Positions 9,388 to 18,529 of a DNA stretch of 64,000 nt are shown here, in pieces. The notes beneath the pieces are model-generated. The model had not been told where the DNA came from, made no database searches, and worked only from the letters and a program-made list of their open reading frames with translations. The position numbers and the translations under genes were made by a program. Every line of letters starts with the position of its first letter. Within the stretch, counting starts at the first letter, position 1. Source of the stretch: Pontibacter sp. Tf4 (lineage in GTDB: Bacteria; Bacteroidota; Bacteroidia; Cytophagales; Hymenobacteraceae); NCBI RefSeq assembly GCF_014212495.1, contig NZ_JACKZC010000009.1:166277-230276 (forward strand). The letters run 5' to 3'.

Positions 9388-10203
9388 TTACTGAATTGCA
9401 ATCAGCTCACGGATAAGTTTGGTCATGCGTGGCTCAGCAATGGCAGCAGCATCCAGGATATCTTTCAGGATCACTTTCTTGATACGGTCCGGTGTGCCCA
9501 TGTCGGTGATAACGGAGATGGCAAAACATGGAATGCCCATGTGGCGGGCAGCTATTACTTCCGGCACTGTAGACATGCCCACAGCGTCAGCGCCAATGGT
9601 ACGGATGTAGCTATACTCAGCCAGTGTTTCGAGCATAGGGCCCGGCACGGAAGCATACACACCGGTGCGCACTGTAAAGCCTTCTTTGGCAGCTATCTCC
9701 ACGGCCTGCTCTACCATTTTGCGGTCGTAGGCTTCGCTCATATCCGGGAAACGCGGACCCAGCTCATCCAGGTTCGGGCCAAGCAGCGGGTTTGATGGCT
9801 GCAGGTTGATGTGGTCTGTCTGGATCATCAGGTCGCTCACGTTATAGTCCGGATTAAGGCCGCCCGATGCGTTGGAGACAAACAGTTTCTGAATGCCCAG
9901 CAGCTTCATGACACGAACCGGGAACACCACCTGGTGCATAGTATATCCTTCGTAATAATGGAAACGGCCCTGCATTACAATAACCCGGCGGCCACCCAAC
10001 GTGCCCAATATCAGTTTGCCGGAGTGGCTCTCAACAGTTGATACCGGGAAGTGCGGAATATCGGCATACGACAGGCTGTGCTCTATCTGTATCTCGTTTA
10101 CAAGCGCGCCCAGGCCGGTGCCCAGTATAATCCCGAACTCAGGGGCAAAGTTACTGGTGTTATTTTGTATGTAAGCTTTCGCTTCGTGTAGTTGCTGCAT
10201 CAT
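9388..10203 (-). CDS. punA: Purine-nucleoside phosphorylase (PunA type)
   Basis: A 271-residue cytosolic enzyme that splits purine nucleosides with phosphate, giving a base and ribose-1-phosphate for purine salvage. Family landmarks are GTGLG near residue 28, the phosphate-site segments ESHSGK and RFHYYEGY, NASGG, SVPGPMLET and DAVGMSTVPEV. One residue is notable: where the human trimeric enzyme has Asn243 in a LITN segment, this protein reads VITD. An Asp there is seen in adenine-accepting relatives, so substrate preference may differ from a strict inosine/guanosine enzyme (inference). A second ATG three bases downstream is an equally possible start. Confidence 0.93.
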   Translation of the reverse strand: MMQQLHEAKAYIQNNTSNFAPEFGIILGTGLGALVNEIQIEHSLSYADIPHFPVSTVESHSGKLILGTLGGRRVIVMQGRFHYYEGYTMHQVVFPVRVMKLLGIQKLFVSNASGGLNPDYNVSDLMIQTDHINLQPSNPLLGPNLDELGPRFPDMSEAYDRKMVEQAVEIAAKEGFTVRTGVYASVPGPMLETLAEYSYIRTIGADAVGMSTVPEVIAARHMGIPCFAISVITDMGTPDRIKKVILKDILDAAAIAEPRMTKLIRELIAIQ

Positions 10204-10374
10204 GGGTTTAATGTGCTAATTCGTTAATATGCTAATGTATAAATTGACTGTGCGAAATAGGCGATTTTATAGTTCAGAATAAATGATTTTCATCACAGGT
10301 TTCCGGCATTACACTATAACCCCCTGAACTATAGTTGCCGGCAAGTTGCAAAAATTTACCCTGCCCCAAAAACA

Positions 10375-10410
10375 AAACTGCCACGACTACAACTATAGCC
10401 GTGGCAGTTT
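10375..10410 (-). terminator. Terminator downstream of sppA
   Basis: Arms AAACTGCCACG (10375-10385) and its complement (10400-10410) are followed on the minus strand by a T-rich run. The loop again contains ACTATAG. The 260-base gap between punA and sppA otherwise holds only an AACTATAGTT near 10327 and a TATAGTT near 10269. Confidence 0.8.
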
Positions 10411-10463
10411 TTAAGCATAACTGATAAATCAATTCGATTATTCAGTCAGTCACTCATTCAAAA

Positions 10464-12227
10464 TTATTCAACACTCAGGTCGTATGGCATACGGGTCTGG
10501 ATGCCTTGTATGTGCTCCACTTTTTTGTACATGTTGTAAAGCGGGTATAGTTCGCCCAGTTCGGCTTTTACATAGCGCTCTTTAACCTGCTGGCCCATAT
10601 CGCCCATCAGCTCATCGAAGAACGTTTTGCGGGCTGGCAGCTCGGTCAGTCTATAGTCGCCTTCAATGTTGGCTTTGGCAGCCGCAATCTCAATGGCTTT
10701 ATCAAGGCCACCAAATACATCTATTAGGTTGCGCTCTTTGGCTTCGGTGCCAGACCATACACGGCCAGAGGCATATTCTTTCAGTTTGTCCTGGCTCATG
10801 CCCCGGCCCTGTGCTGCTTTCTTTGTGAACACATCGTAGATCTGATCGATCTGCTGCTGTACCACCTGCTGCTCAAAGGCAGTCATCGGGCGGGTAAGCG
10901 TCGGCACATCTGAGTATTTACCGGTTTTTACGTTATCTATGGTGATGCCCAGCTTGTTGTTCATAAAGCCCTGAATGTTAGGAATAATGCCAAACACGCC
11001 AATGCTGCCGGTTATAGTGTTCGGGTGCGCTACAATAGTATCGCAGCCCATGGCCAGGTAATATCCGCCCGAAGCTGCCATATCAGACATAGAGGCAATT
11101 ACCGGTTTCACTTTGCGGGTCAGTTGTATTTCACGCCACATTACATCCGATGCCAGGGCACTGCCGCCCGGCGAACTGATGCGCAGCACCACCGCTTTTA
11201 CGCGCTCGTCTTCGCGGGCTTTGCGGATGGCTTCGGCATAACGCTCGCTGCCAATGTTGTCGTCATCGCCTTTGCCGTCTACAATGTCGCCTTCGGCATA
11301 GATAACAGCGATGCGGTTTTTAGAAGAGTTGGATTCTTTCGCGCCTTTCGCTTTTTTGTATTTGTTCAGGGTAACCAGTTCCAGCTTGTCGTCACCGGAA
11401 ACACCGGCTTTCTCTTTCAGGTAGCTGATCGCTTCGTCATAGTAGCCCACATCGGTGATCAGGCCATATTTTTTAGCGTCATTGGCATCGCGCACCAGCA
11501 GGTTATCCGAAATATTCTTCAGCTCCTCGTAGGTCTTGTTGCGGGCTTTGGCAATGTTGCGCAGCTGGTAATCGTTGATCGAGTTCAGGAACGACTCCAT
11601 CTGCAAACGGGCCGGATCGCTCATTTTATCCAAGAAGAAAGGCTCTACGGCACTTTTAAACTCCCCTACTTTAAATATCTGTGGCTTGATGTCGAGTTTA
11701 TCCAGAGTCCCTTTAAAGAAGTACACTTCGGAGCTCATGCCGTTAAACTCTATGGTGCCCAGCGGGTTTACATAGATCTTATCGGCCACAGAGGCCAGGT
11801 AATATGCTTTCTCCTGCGACAGGTCGGTATAGGAAACGATGAACTTGCCGGACTTTTTAAAGTCGATGAGCTCGTTTCGGATCTCTTCGAGTTTGGCCAT
11901 ACCGGCATCTACAAAGCGCATGTTCAGGAAGATGCCTTCAATGTTATCGTCGGTTTTAGCTTTGCGGATAGCTGCTTTTATCTGGTCCAGGCCATCGGTG
12001 CTGGAGAAGCCACCAAACGAAAAGCCCAGTTCGCCCAGCGGGTCCTGAGGGTCGCGTTCGGCAATCGGGCGGTCAAGTTTCAGTTCGAGCACGGAATTTT
12101 TAACAATGCGCACTTCATCGTCAGAAGCAGCACTGGCAGCAATCCCGATCAGGATGAGCAGGCTCAGGAAAGAGAATAAGAGCAGGCCTACTATAGTTGC
12201 CAGCACATATTTCAGGAATTGTAACAT
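10464..12227 (-). CDS. sppA: Signal peptide peptidase SppA, long (67K) form
   Basis: A 587-residue serine protease of family S49 that digests cleaved signal peptides in the membrane. One helix anchors it (about residues 8-30). It has the two tandem S49 domains of the long form: the catalytic lysine is Lys150 in ADKIYVNP and the nucleophile is Ser386 in MAASGGYY. The oxyanion-type segment SSPGGSALAS precedes the serine. Length and spacing agree with the E. coli 67K enzyme. The neighbour rarA is upstream across a 277-base spacer with a 7-bp tandem repeat, so they are probably separate units. Confidence 0.93.
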   Translation of the reverse strand: MLQFLKYVLATIVGLLLFSFLSLLILIGIAASAASDDEVRIVKNSVLELKLDRPIAERDPQDPLGELGFSFGGFSSTDGLDQIKAAIRKAKTDDNIEGIFLNMRFVDAGMAKLEEIRNELIDFKKSGKFIVSYTDLSQEKAYYLASVADKIYVNPLGTIEFNGMSSEVYFFKGTLDKLDIKPQIFKVGEFKSAVEPFFLDKMSDPARLQMESFLNSINDYQLRNIAKARNKTYEELKNISDNLLVRDANDAKKYGLITDVGYYDEAISYLKEKAGVSGDDKLELVTLNKYKKAKGAKESNSSKNRIAVIYAEGDIVDGKGDDDNIGSERYAEAIRKAREDERVKAVVLRISSPGGSALASDVMWREIQLTRKVKPVIASMSDMAASGGYYLAMGCDTIVAHPNTITGSIGVFGIIPNIQGFMNNKLGITIDNVKTGKYSDVPTLTRPMTAFEQQVVQQQIDQIYDVFTKKAAQGRGMSQDKLKEYASGRVWSGTEAKERNLIDVFGGLDKAIEIAAAKANIEGDYRLTELPARKTFFDELMGDMGQQVKERYVKAELGELYPLYNMYKKVEHIQGIQTRMPYDLSVE

Positions 12228-12458
12228 AGTTATTTGTATGGATTTATACTTGTTTTAAGGTGCTGCTATACGAAGCCGCACATTACTAATAAACAAATTT
12301 AGTGCGTATAGTTCAAGTCTCCCTCCCCTTCTCGACCAACCTCGGTATTGTATAGACTAATTTAATTACGAATTAAGAATGTTCACAACTATAGCTTAAG
12401 ACTTTACCAACGAATGCCAAACCTTTAACCTATCACAATTCAATTGTTCAAGAAAATG

Positions 12459-12505
12459 AATTCGTAATTCGTAATTCGTAATTCGTAATTCGTAATTCGT
12501 AATTC
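12459..12505. repeat. Tandem heptamer AATTCGT, about 6.7 copies
   Basis: Six exact copies of AATTCGT run from 12459 to 12500, followed by a partial AATTC. The array ends on the last base of the rarA stop codon (TAG read on the minus strand at 12507-12505). It is a simple sequence repeat, not a CRISPR array, since there are no spacers. Confidence 0.95.
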
Positions 12506-13776
12506 TAATAACGATATTTTTTCCCCCACTGAGATTGCAGTTGTTTACGCATGTCGTTTTCGCGGGCGTTGTTGCCGGGCTCGTAGAACGTGGTGTTGTT
12601 CAGGCCGTCGGGCATAAACTCCTGCTGCACAAAATTGCCTTCGTAATCGTGGGCGTATTTATAGTTGTTACCGTAGCCTATTTCCTTCATCAGCTTGGTT
12701 GGTGCATTGCGGATGTGCAACGGCACCGGCAGGTTACCGGTTTGCTGCACCATTTGCCGCGCATTTTTAATGGCCATGTAGCTGGCATTGCTCTTAGGCG
12801 AGGTGGCCAGGTAAACCGTGCACTGCGACAATATAATCTGCGCTTCGGGGTAACCGATCATCTGCACCGCCTGAAAACACGATGTTGCCATTAGCAAGGC
12901 ATTGGAGTTAGCCAGACCGATATCTTCTGATGCTGAAATAAGCAACCTGCGGGCGATAAACTTCGGGTCTTCACCGCCCTCTATCATACGGGCCAGCCAG
13001 TATACCGCCGCATTCGGGTCGGAGCCGCGGATAGATTTGATCATGGCCGACACCAGGTCGTAATGCATTTCCCCCGACTTGTCGTACATCACGATGTTCT
13101 GCTGCGCTACCTGCTTTACCAGCTCGTTGGTAACTATAACTTCATCCACGTTCTGCACGCCTTCGGCTACAATTTCCAGCAGGTTCAGGAGTTTACGCGC
13201 GTCGCCGCCCGATATAGTCAACAGCGCTTCGTATTCCTGCACTTTTACATTGCGGTGGCGCATCCACTCGTCCTGCTCCAGTGCCTTGTCTACCAGCTCA
13301 ATCAGTTCGTCTTTGCTCAGGTGTTTCAGGATATACACCTGGCAGCGCGACAGTAAGGCGGAGATCACTTCAAAAGACGGGTTCTCGGTGGTGGCGCCTA
13401 CTAAAGTTACAATGCCTTTTTCTACGGCGCCCAGCAAAGCATCCTGCTGCGATTTATTGAAGCGGTGAATCTCATCGATAAACAGTACCGTACCCTGCCG
13501 TTTTTTAGCCTGATCAATAACATCGCGGATATCTTTTACGCCCGAATTTATCGCGCTCAGCGCCACGAAAGGCACCTTCATCTGGTTGGCAATAATATTA
13601 GCCAGCGTAGTTTTACCAACACCCGGAGGCCCCCACAAGATCATGCTGGGAATAACGCCACCTTCTATATAGCGCCGCAAAATTCCGTCCGGCCCAACGA
13701 GGTGTTTTTGTCCGTAATACTGATCTAAATTATGCGGCCGCATGCGCTCGGCCAACGGTATATTCGGGTGAATCAT
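12505..13776 (-). CDS. rarA: Replication-associated recombination protein A (RarA/MgsA)
   Basis: A 423-residue AAA+ ATPase that acts at stalled replication forks, related to clamp-loader subunits and eukaryotic WRNIP1. The Walker A motif GPPGVGKT is at residues 49-56 and Walker B LFIDEIHRFN at about 98-107. The C-terminal half (PKFIARRLLISASEDIGLAN) is the RarA tetramerisation domain. Length is normal. The stop codon abuts the heptamer repeat. A TACCTTTG element at 13808-13815 on the minus strand, about 30 bases before the ATG, is a likely -7 box, but I see no TTTG at the correct -33 distance. Confidence 0.94.
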   Translation of the reverse strand: MIHPNIPLAERMRPHNLDQYYGQKHLVGPDGILRRYIEGGVIPSMILWGPPGVGKTTLANIIANQMKVPFVALSAINSGVKDIRDVIDQAKKRQGTVLFIDEIHRFNKSQQDALLGAVEKGIVTLVGATTENPSFEVISALLSRCQVYILKHLSKDELIELVDKALEQDEWMRHRNVKVQEYEALLTISGGDARKLLNLLEIVAEGVQNVDEVIVTNELVKQVAQQNIVMYDKSGEMHYDLVSAMIKSIRGSDPNAAVYWLARMIEGGEDPKFIARRLLISASEDIGLANSNALLMATSCFQAVQMIGYPEAQIILSQCTVYLATSPKSNASYMAIKNARQMVQQTGNLPVPLHIRNAPTKLMKEIGYGNNYKYAHDYEGNFVQQEFMPDGLNNTTFYEPGNNARENDMRKQLQSQWGKKYRY

Positions 13777-13837
13777 AAGCTATGTAAAATACCTGTAAGG
13801 GTAAAAGCAAAGGTACGGATTTGCGTGCAAACAGATG

Positions 13838-13989
13838 AGCTATAGTTTAACACCAAACTATAGTTGCATGTTCAAACTATAGCTCAACCCAAAAGGTGAA
13901 GCTCCTGCAAATGAGTAGAAGAATATCTCAGTAACCACTTCTGTCCTTTACCTATAGTTCTTCACTTATGCATTCAAACTATAGTTTGT
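13838..13989. repeat. Cluster of five CTATAG(TT) motifs
   Basis: The 212-base spacer between rarA and the AI-2E-family gene holds five copies: near 13839, 13857, 13877, 13952 and 13978. Three are full AACTATAG forms. No gene is seen here. Confidence 0.8.
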
Positions 13990-15143
13990 CAGTCTTCGCG
14001 TGGTGGCTCTACGTCGTTTTTTCGTTCCAGTCTTTCGCGGGTTTCATCGCTGTCGTCGCGCATGGCTGGCTCCTGCATCGGGCTGCGTTCCGGCAACTCA
14101 TCGCCGAATAATACGCCCCACTGTTTAAAGTTCTCAGTCCGGTCGAATACCACTTTCAGTACTGCAATAATGGGCAGCGACAGAAACATACCGGCTATTC
14201 CGGCAATCTCGCCGCCAACCACTACGCCAACTATAGTTGCCAGCGCATTTATCTTTACTTTAGAACCCACAATGCGTGGCATCAGGATATTGTTATCCAG
14301 GAACTGCACCCCGGCAATTACGCCCAGCACTGTAACGATAGGCCATAGTTCGGATGACGAAGCCAGCGTAAGCAGTACGCCGATGATGTTGCCCAGCAGC
14401 GCCCCTACATAAGGTATCAGGTTCAGGAACGCGAAGATCAGCCCGATCAGCAGCGCGTGCTTAATGCCGATGAGCAGCAAAATCCCGCCCAGCAGAATGG
14501 TCATATAAGTAACCTGGATCAGCAGCCCAAACAGGTAACTTTTGATGATGACCTGCATCTCCCCTAAGGTTTCTTCTACTTTCTCATGGCGTTCTGGCGG
14601 AAACCATAAAAACACGAAGCGCAACAGCAGGTTTTTGTAGAACAGCACCAGAAAAATATAGATCGGCAGCAGCCCCAGAAAAACCACCAGCGATGTAACC
14701 GACCCGGCCGCCATGCCCAGCAACGAACCCGCATAGTTCAGCAGCTTGGCACTCTGATCCTTTATAAAATTCAGCTGTTCGGCCGTAGAGTAAGGCGTTA
14801 TTCCTTCCAGCCACGCACTCAGGCTACTCAAGTGGTTGGTCACGTTTTTCTGGATGGTCGGGAAATCCTGGATCAGATTACCTATCTGGATCGCAAAAAA
14901 CCAGATAATACCGCCAAACACAACGGCCAGCGCCAGCAAACTGATCACGATACCCAGCACATCGGGTACGCCGCGTTTTTTTAAGAACCGGTATACCGGC
15001 AGCAGCATAATACTTATGAAAAATGCCATCAGCAGCGGTGCCAGAATGCCTTTGCCCAGCACAATTATCCAGCCCAGGAAAAACAGCCCGGTTATTTCGA
15101 TGGCCCGCCTAACGGTAAGGGGCATTTTCTGCAGAGAGTTCAT
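13989..15143 (-). CDS. AI-2E family transporter (PerM-like permease)
   Basis: A 384-residue membrane protein with about eight helices. It has the family layout: two N-terminal helices, a long extracytoplasmic section (LIQDFPTIQKNVTNHLSSL), then the conserved core LIGLIFAFLNLIPYVGALLG and the helix-rich C-terminus, ending in a charged cytoplasmic tail rich in Asp, Glu and Arg. Family members include the proposed AI-2 exporter TqsA and Na+/H+ antiporters, so the cargo cannot be named from sequence. The divergent EamA gene starts 74 bases away. Confidence 0.87.
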   Translation of the reverse strand: MNSLQKMPLTVRRAIEITGLFFLGWIIVLGKGILAPLLMAFFISIMLLPVYRFLKKRGVPDVLGIVISLLALAVVFGGIIWFFAIQIGNLIQDFPTIQKNVTNHLSSLSAWLEGITPYSTAEQLNFIKDQSAKLLNYAGSLLGMAAGSVTSLVVFLGLLPIYIFLVLFYKNLLLRFVFLWFPPERHEKVEETLGEMQVIIKSYLFGLLIQVTYMTILLGGILLLIGIKHALLIGLIFAFLNLIPYVGALLGNIIGVLLTLASSSELWPIVTVLGVIAGVQFLDNNILMPRIVGSKVKINALATIVGVVVGGEIAGIAGMFLSLPIIAVLKVVFDRTENFKQWGVLFGDELPERSPMQEPAMRDDSDETRERLERKNDVEPPRED

Positions 15144-15217
15144 AGTTATTTGCGTGAGTTGCAGGGTTTATTGCGGTACTTATACGAAGCTAACACAAAT
15201 AGCGCGTAATTTGCAAC

Positions 15218-16111
15218 ATGAGTAAACAAGTGCAGGTGCATGGCGCACTTTTCCTGGTTGCCCTGATTTACGGGAGCAACTATAGTATAGCCAAAGAAGT
15301 GATGCCATTTTACGTTGGTCCTTACGGGCTGATCGTGATACGCGTGGTGTCAGCAGCTATCTTTTTCGGGATATTTTCGCGGTTGGTGATACGGGAGAAG
15401 ATTGTGGGTTGGAATGATAACATGCGCTCTGTGCTGTGCGGCATTACGGGCATCGCCATTAACCAGCTTTGTTTTTTCGGTGGCCTTAATCTTACTTCGC
15501 CAATCAACGCTGCCCTGCTGATGGTGATCGTGCCGATCATTGTGCTTATTTTCTCGGCCATTTTGCTGCGGGAGCGGGTGAGCACGCGCAAAGTATCAGG
15601 TATTGCACTGGCCTGTACCGGCGCTTTCCTGCTCATCTATAGTTCGCGCGGTGAAGGCACTCCCGGTAACCTGTGGGGCGACCTGCTCATTGTTTTAAAT
15701 GCTGCAAGTTATGGCCTGTACCTGGTGCTGGTTAAGCCCCTGATGCAGAAGTACAATGCCTTTACCATCGTCAGCCGCATTTTTGCCGTGGGTGCTGTTA
15801 TTGTCGTGCCTTTTGGCTTTAATCAGGTGATGGCACCTAACTATAGTTCTTTCCCGGCAGAGATCTGGTGGGCGATTGTATTTATGGTACTGGCGGTAAC
15901 TATAGTTGCGTACCTGTTCAACACCTGGGCGCTGCGCTATGCCAATCCGTCGTTGGTAGGTGCTTACATTTACCTGCAGCCACTCATGGCTATAGTTATC
16001 GCTATAGGTTTCGGCAAGGATGTATTTACCCTGCAGAAAGGGATTTATGCGCTGCTGATATTTGCCGGGGTTTACCTGGTGAGCAGGACAAGGCAGGCGG
16101 TGGCGGAGTAA
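15218..16111 (+). CDS. EamA/DMT family transporter
   Basis: A 297-residue inner-membrane protein with ten predicted helices in two EamA repeats (about residues 5-140 and 150-290). Characteristic pieces are ALIYGSNYSIAKE near the start, a SPINAALLMVIVPI helix and the second-repeat segment ANPSLVGAYIYLQPLMA. Members export amino acids, nucleosides or other metabolites. Three CTATAGTT copies are inside the gene, reading as NYS or TIV according to frame. It is transcribed alone. Confidence 0.88.
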   Translation: MSKQVQVHGALFLVALIYGSNYSIAKEVMPFYVGPYGLIVIRVVSAAIFFGIFSRLVIREKIVGWNDNMRSVLCGITGIAINQLCFFGGLNLTSPINAALLMVIVPIIVLIFSAILLRERVSTRKVSGIALACTGAFLLIYSSRGEGTPGNLWGDLLIVLNAASYGLYLVLVKPLMQKYNAFTIVSRIFAVGAVIVVPFGFNQVMAPNYSSFPAEIWWAIVFMVLAVTIVAYLFNTWALRYANPSLVGAYIYLQPLMAIVIAIGFGKDVFTLQKGIYALLIFAGVYLVSRTRQAVAE

Positions 16112-16165
16112 TTGTCTGACCTCGCAGAAGCTGCGCACACTGTGAGGTCAGGAAACCAATAACAA

Positions 16166-16200
16166 AAAACTCCTGCCAAATTAACTTCAGCAGGAGTTTT
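16166..16200. terminator. Bidirectional terminator
   Basis: Arms AAAACTCCTGC (16166-16176) and its complement (16190-16200), flanked by A and T runs, lie between the convergent EamA and DEAD-box genes. A second inverted repeat, CTGACCTC with GAGGTCAG, lies just upstream at about 16116-16151. Confidence 0.85.
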
Positions 16201-16253
16201 AAATACTTTATACGTAAGCCAAATTATGCGCTGGCAGTTCTGGACTTATTCCC

Positions 16254-17558
16254 CTAGTTTCTGTTACCACCACTACGCTGGCCTGACCCACTGCCAGCGT
16301 TATGGCTGCGGCTCTGGCCACCGCCGTTTCCAGATGGTTTGTTACCCCAGCGGCTTCTGCCACCACGACCACCTTTGCTCTTTTGCTCTTTAACCGTACT
16401 GGCTGCTTCGGCAAAATCTTTGGCTGTCATCGGGTACGGGTGGTTGTCTACCACCGGCACGTTCTTCGAGATCAATTTCTGGATGCTTACCAGGTACGAT
16501 GTTTCTTCGGCATCGCAGAACGAAAGCGCCGTACCGCTTGCGCCGGCACGACCTGTACGGCCAATGCGGTGCACATAGGTTTCCGGTTCGTTTGGCAATT
16601 CAAAGTTGATCACGTGGTTCAGGTCGTCAACGTCAATACCGCGGGCGGCAATATCGGTCGCCACCAGCACGCGTGTTTTGCTGCTCTTAAAATTATCTAA
16701 AGCGCGCACACGGGCGTTCTGCGATTTGTTACCATGGATGGCTTCCGCCTGGATACCAGCTTTTGTAACGTCGCGGGCAACTCTGTCGGCGCCATGCTTG
16801 GTTCTGGTAAATACCAGTACTCGGTCAATTTCATCGCCTTTCAGCAAATGTATCAGCAGGTTTTTCTTGTCGCCTTTCTTTACATAGTAAACCTTCTGCT
16901 GTATGGTATGCGCCGTGCTCGAAACAGGCGTTACTTCTACTTTGGCAGGCTCTACCAGTATGTTATCGGCCAGCTTCATGATCTCCGGAGCCATAGTTGC
17001 CGAGAAGAACAACGACTGACGTTTTTCAGGTATCACGTTCAGTACTTTACGTACATCATGCACAAAACCCATGTCCAGCATGCGGTCAGCTTCGTCCAGT
17101 ACAAATATCTGCAGATCACGCAGATCAATAAACTTCTGCGCCATCAAATCCAGCAAACGGCCTGGGGTTGCTACCAGAATGTCTATTCCCCTTTTCAGGG
17201 CTTCGGTTTGCGGGTGCTGCGAAACGCCACCAAAAATAACCGTGTGCTTTAAGCCCGTGTTGCGGCCATATGCGCCAAAGCTCTCACCAATCTGCAAAGC
17301 AAGTTCTCGGGTTGGCGTCAGTATCAGCGATTTTATAGTTCGCTTGTTACGCTCCTGTGGCAAGGCACTCAGCAACTGCAGAATAGGAATGGCAAAGGCA
17401 GCTGTTTTACCCGTACCGGTTTGCGCACAACCCAACAGGTCGCGTTTCTGAAGTATGTAAGGGATTGCTTTTTGCTGTATTGGAGTGGGCTTGGTATATC
17501 CTTCAGTTTTAAGAGCGGCAAGGATAGGCTCTATCAGGTTTAATTCGTTAAATGTCAT
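16254..17558 (-). CDS. rhlE: DEAD-box RNA helicase (RhlE-like)
   Basis: A 434-residue ATP-dependent RNA helicase. All motifs are present: Walker A AQTGTGKT at residues 45-52, PTRELALQ near 82, TPGRLLD near 131, DEAD at 155-158, SAT at 186-188 and [10 protein letters not shown] near 332. The last 45 residues are a low-complexity tail rich in Gly, Ser, Arg and Asn, probably for RNA binding. RhlE-type enzymes act in ribosome assembly and RNA decay, often in the cold. The symbol is by resemblance; other DEAD-box subfamilies are close. The leader is about 145 bases if the -7 box at 17709-17716 is used. Confidence 0.9.
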   Translation of the reverse strand: MTFNELNLIEPILAALKTEGYTKPTPIQQKAIPYILQKRDLLGCAQTGTGKTAAFAIPILQLLSALPQERNKRTIKSLILTPTRELALQIGESFGAYGRNTGLKHTVIFGGVSQHPQTEALKRGIDILVATPGRLLDLMAQKFIDLRDLQIFVLDEADRMLDMGFVHDVRKVLNVIPEKRQSLFFSATMAPEIMKLADNILVEPAKVEVTPVSSTAHTIQQKVYYVKKGDKKNLLIHLLKGDEIDRVLVFTRTKHGADRVARDVTKAGIQAEAIHGNKSQNARVRALDNFKSSKTRVLVATDIAARGIDVDDLNHVINFELPNEPETYVHRIGRTGRAGASGTALSFCDAEETSYLVSIQKLISKNVPVVDNHPYPMTAKDFAEAASTVKEQKSKGGRGGRSRWGNKPSGNGGGQSRSHNAGSGSGQRSGGNRN

Positions 17559-17708
17559 GTATTTGGTTTAAGTGGGCTGTACAATGCCATGTGCACTGTC
17601 TCAGCAGTCCCGGGAATACATTGCATTTGCGATCAATCCCGGCGTATTTTTAATTAACCTTTAAACGGTAAGTATAGTTCTACTTGACTAGTTTAAAGAC
17701 GAAGGGTG

Positions 17709-17716
17709 CAAATGTA
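17709..17716 (-). promoter_or_regulatory. Possible -7 element for the DEAD-box gene
   Basis: On the minus strand TACATTTG fits TAnnTTTG. No clear TTTG is at the right -33 distance. If used, it leaves a leader of about 145 bases. Confidence 0.35.
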
Positions 17717-17779
17717 AGGCTAAATCAGGTAGGTTCCTATTGGTGGGGCCAAACTCAGCCTGCTAACTATAGTTGTAAC

Positions 17780-18526
17780 TTAAGTGGTACCAACACGCAT
17801 AGCTATCGGGAACTGTACTTTCAGTGCAGCATTCTCCGGCCATACATTTCTGAATTTTTCGGCCAATTGCGGCACCGGCGAGTTACCGTTCTTCTCTATA
17901 AAATGCTGCACCGCCGACCACGAGTTCAGGTAACCGATCAGTTGCTCCAGTGTCCAGTTGGTATCTATGCTAAACTCAGGCTTTTCTTCTATCTCATCAA
18001 ACGGGAACGGGATGGTGCTATAGTTCTCATCAATGTAGGTACGCTCGGTGTCCCAGTAGCCGTCCAAGGTATTGTTGTAGAAATCGTCCAGGGTAGCATC
18101 TATTTCAGGAGAGATGCGCGGCAGGTTATAGCACCACACAGCCACTACGGCGCCGGCTTTGGTAACACGGTATACTTCGCGGTAAAAAGCATCAAAATCA
18201 AACCAGTGAATAGCCTGCGCCACCGTTACCAGATCTATAGTTGCATCGGGCAGGTTGGTTTCTTCGGCGCGGGCACGCAGGTAATGGATGTTCTCTTTCT
18301 TAATGGCATTATCAAGCTGACTTTGGCTTATGTCGGAAGCGTAGACCAGGTGGCAACGTTCAGCCAGTTTGGCTGCAACCTGCCCGTTGCCCGTCCCGCA
18401 ATCCCAGGCGTTGGCGTAATGTGGTTTCAGGCTAAAGATAAAATCGTACAAGGCATCGGGGTACACCGGCCTGAACCTGGCGTACAGATTTGCCTGCGTG
18501 GAGAAATTATCTTTAGCCTGTTTCAT
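17780..18526 (-). CDS. Class I SAM-dependent methyltransferase
   Basis: A 248-residue cytosolic protein with the SAM-binding motif I AWDCGTGNGQVAAKLAE near residues 39-55, the acidic motif II YASDIS near 64 and VTVAQAIHWFDFD near 100, as in the Methyltransf_11 family. The AIHWF segment resembles trans-aconitate and yeast-type small-molecule methyltransferases. The substrate is unknown. The start is three bases from the stop of the hydrolase gene upstream on the same strand, so the two are probably one operon. Confidence 0.88.
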   Translation of the reverse strand: MKQAKDNFSTQANLYARFRPVYPDALYDFIFSLKPHYANAWDCGTGNGQVAAKLAERCHLVYASDISQSQLDNAIKKENIHYLRARAEETNLPDATIDLVTVAQAIHWFDFDAFYREVYRVTKAGAVVAVWCYNLPRISPEIDATLDDFYNNTLDGYWDTERTYIDENYSTIPFPFDEIEEKPEFSIDTNWTLEQLIGYLNSWSAVQHFIEKNGNSPVPQLAEKFRNVWPENAALKVQFPIAMRVGTT

Positions 18527-18529
18527 GGT

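Noticed and set aside
11025..12179. A 384-codon open frame opposite sppA
   Set aside because: It is antisense to a complete SppA with its Ser/Lys dyad; such shadows are common at this GC content.
12459..12505. Short direct repeats that could suggest a CRISPR array
   Set aside because: The 7-base units are contiguous, with no spacers and no cas genes nearby.
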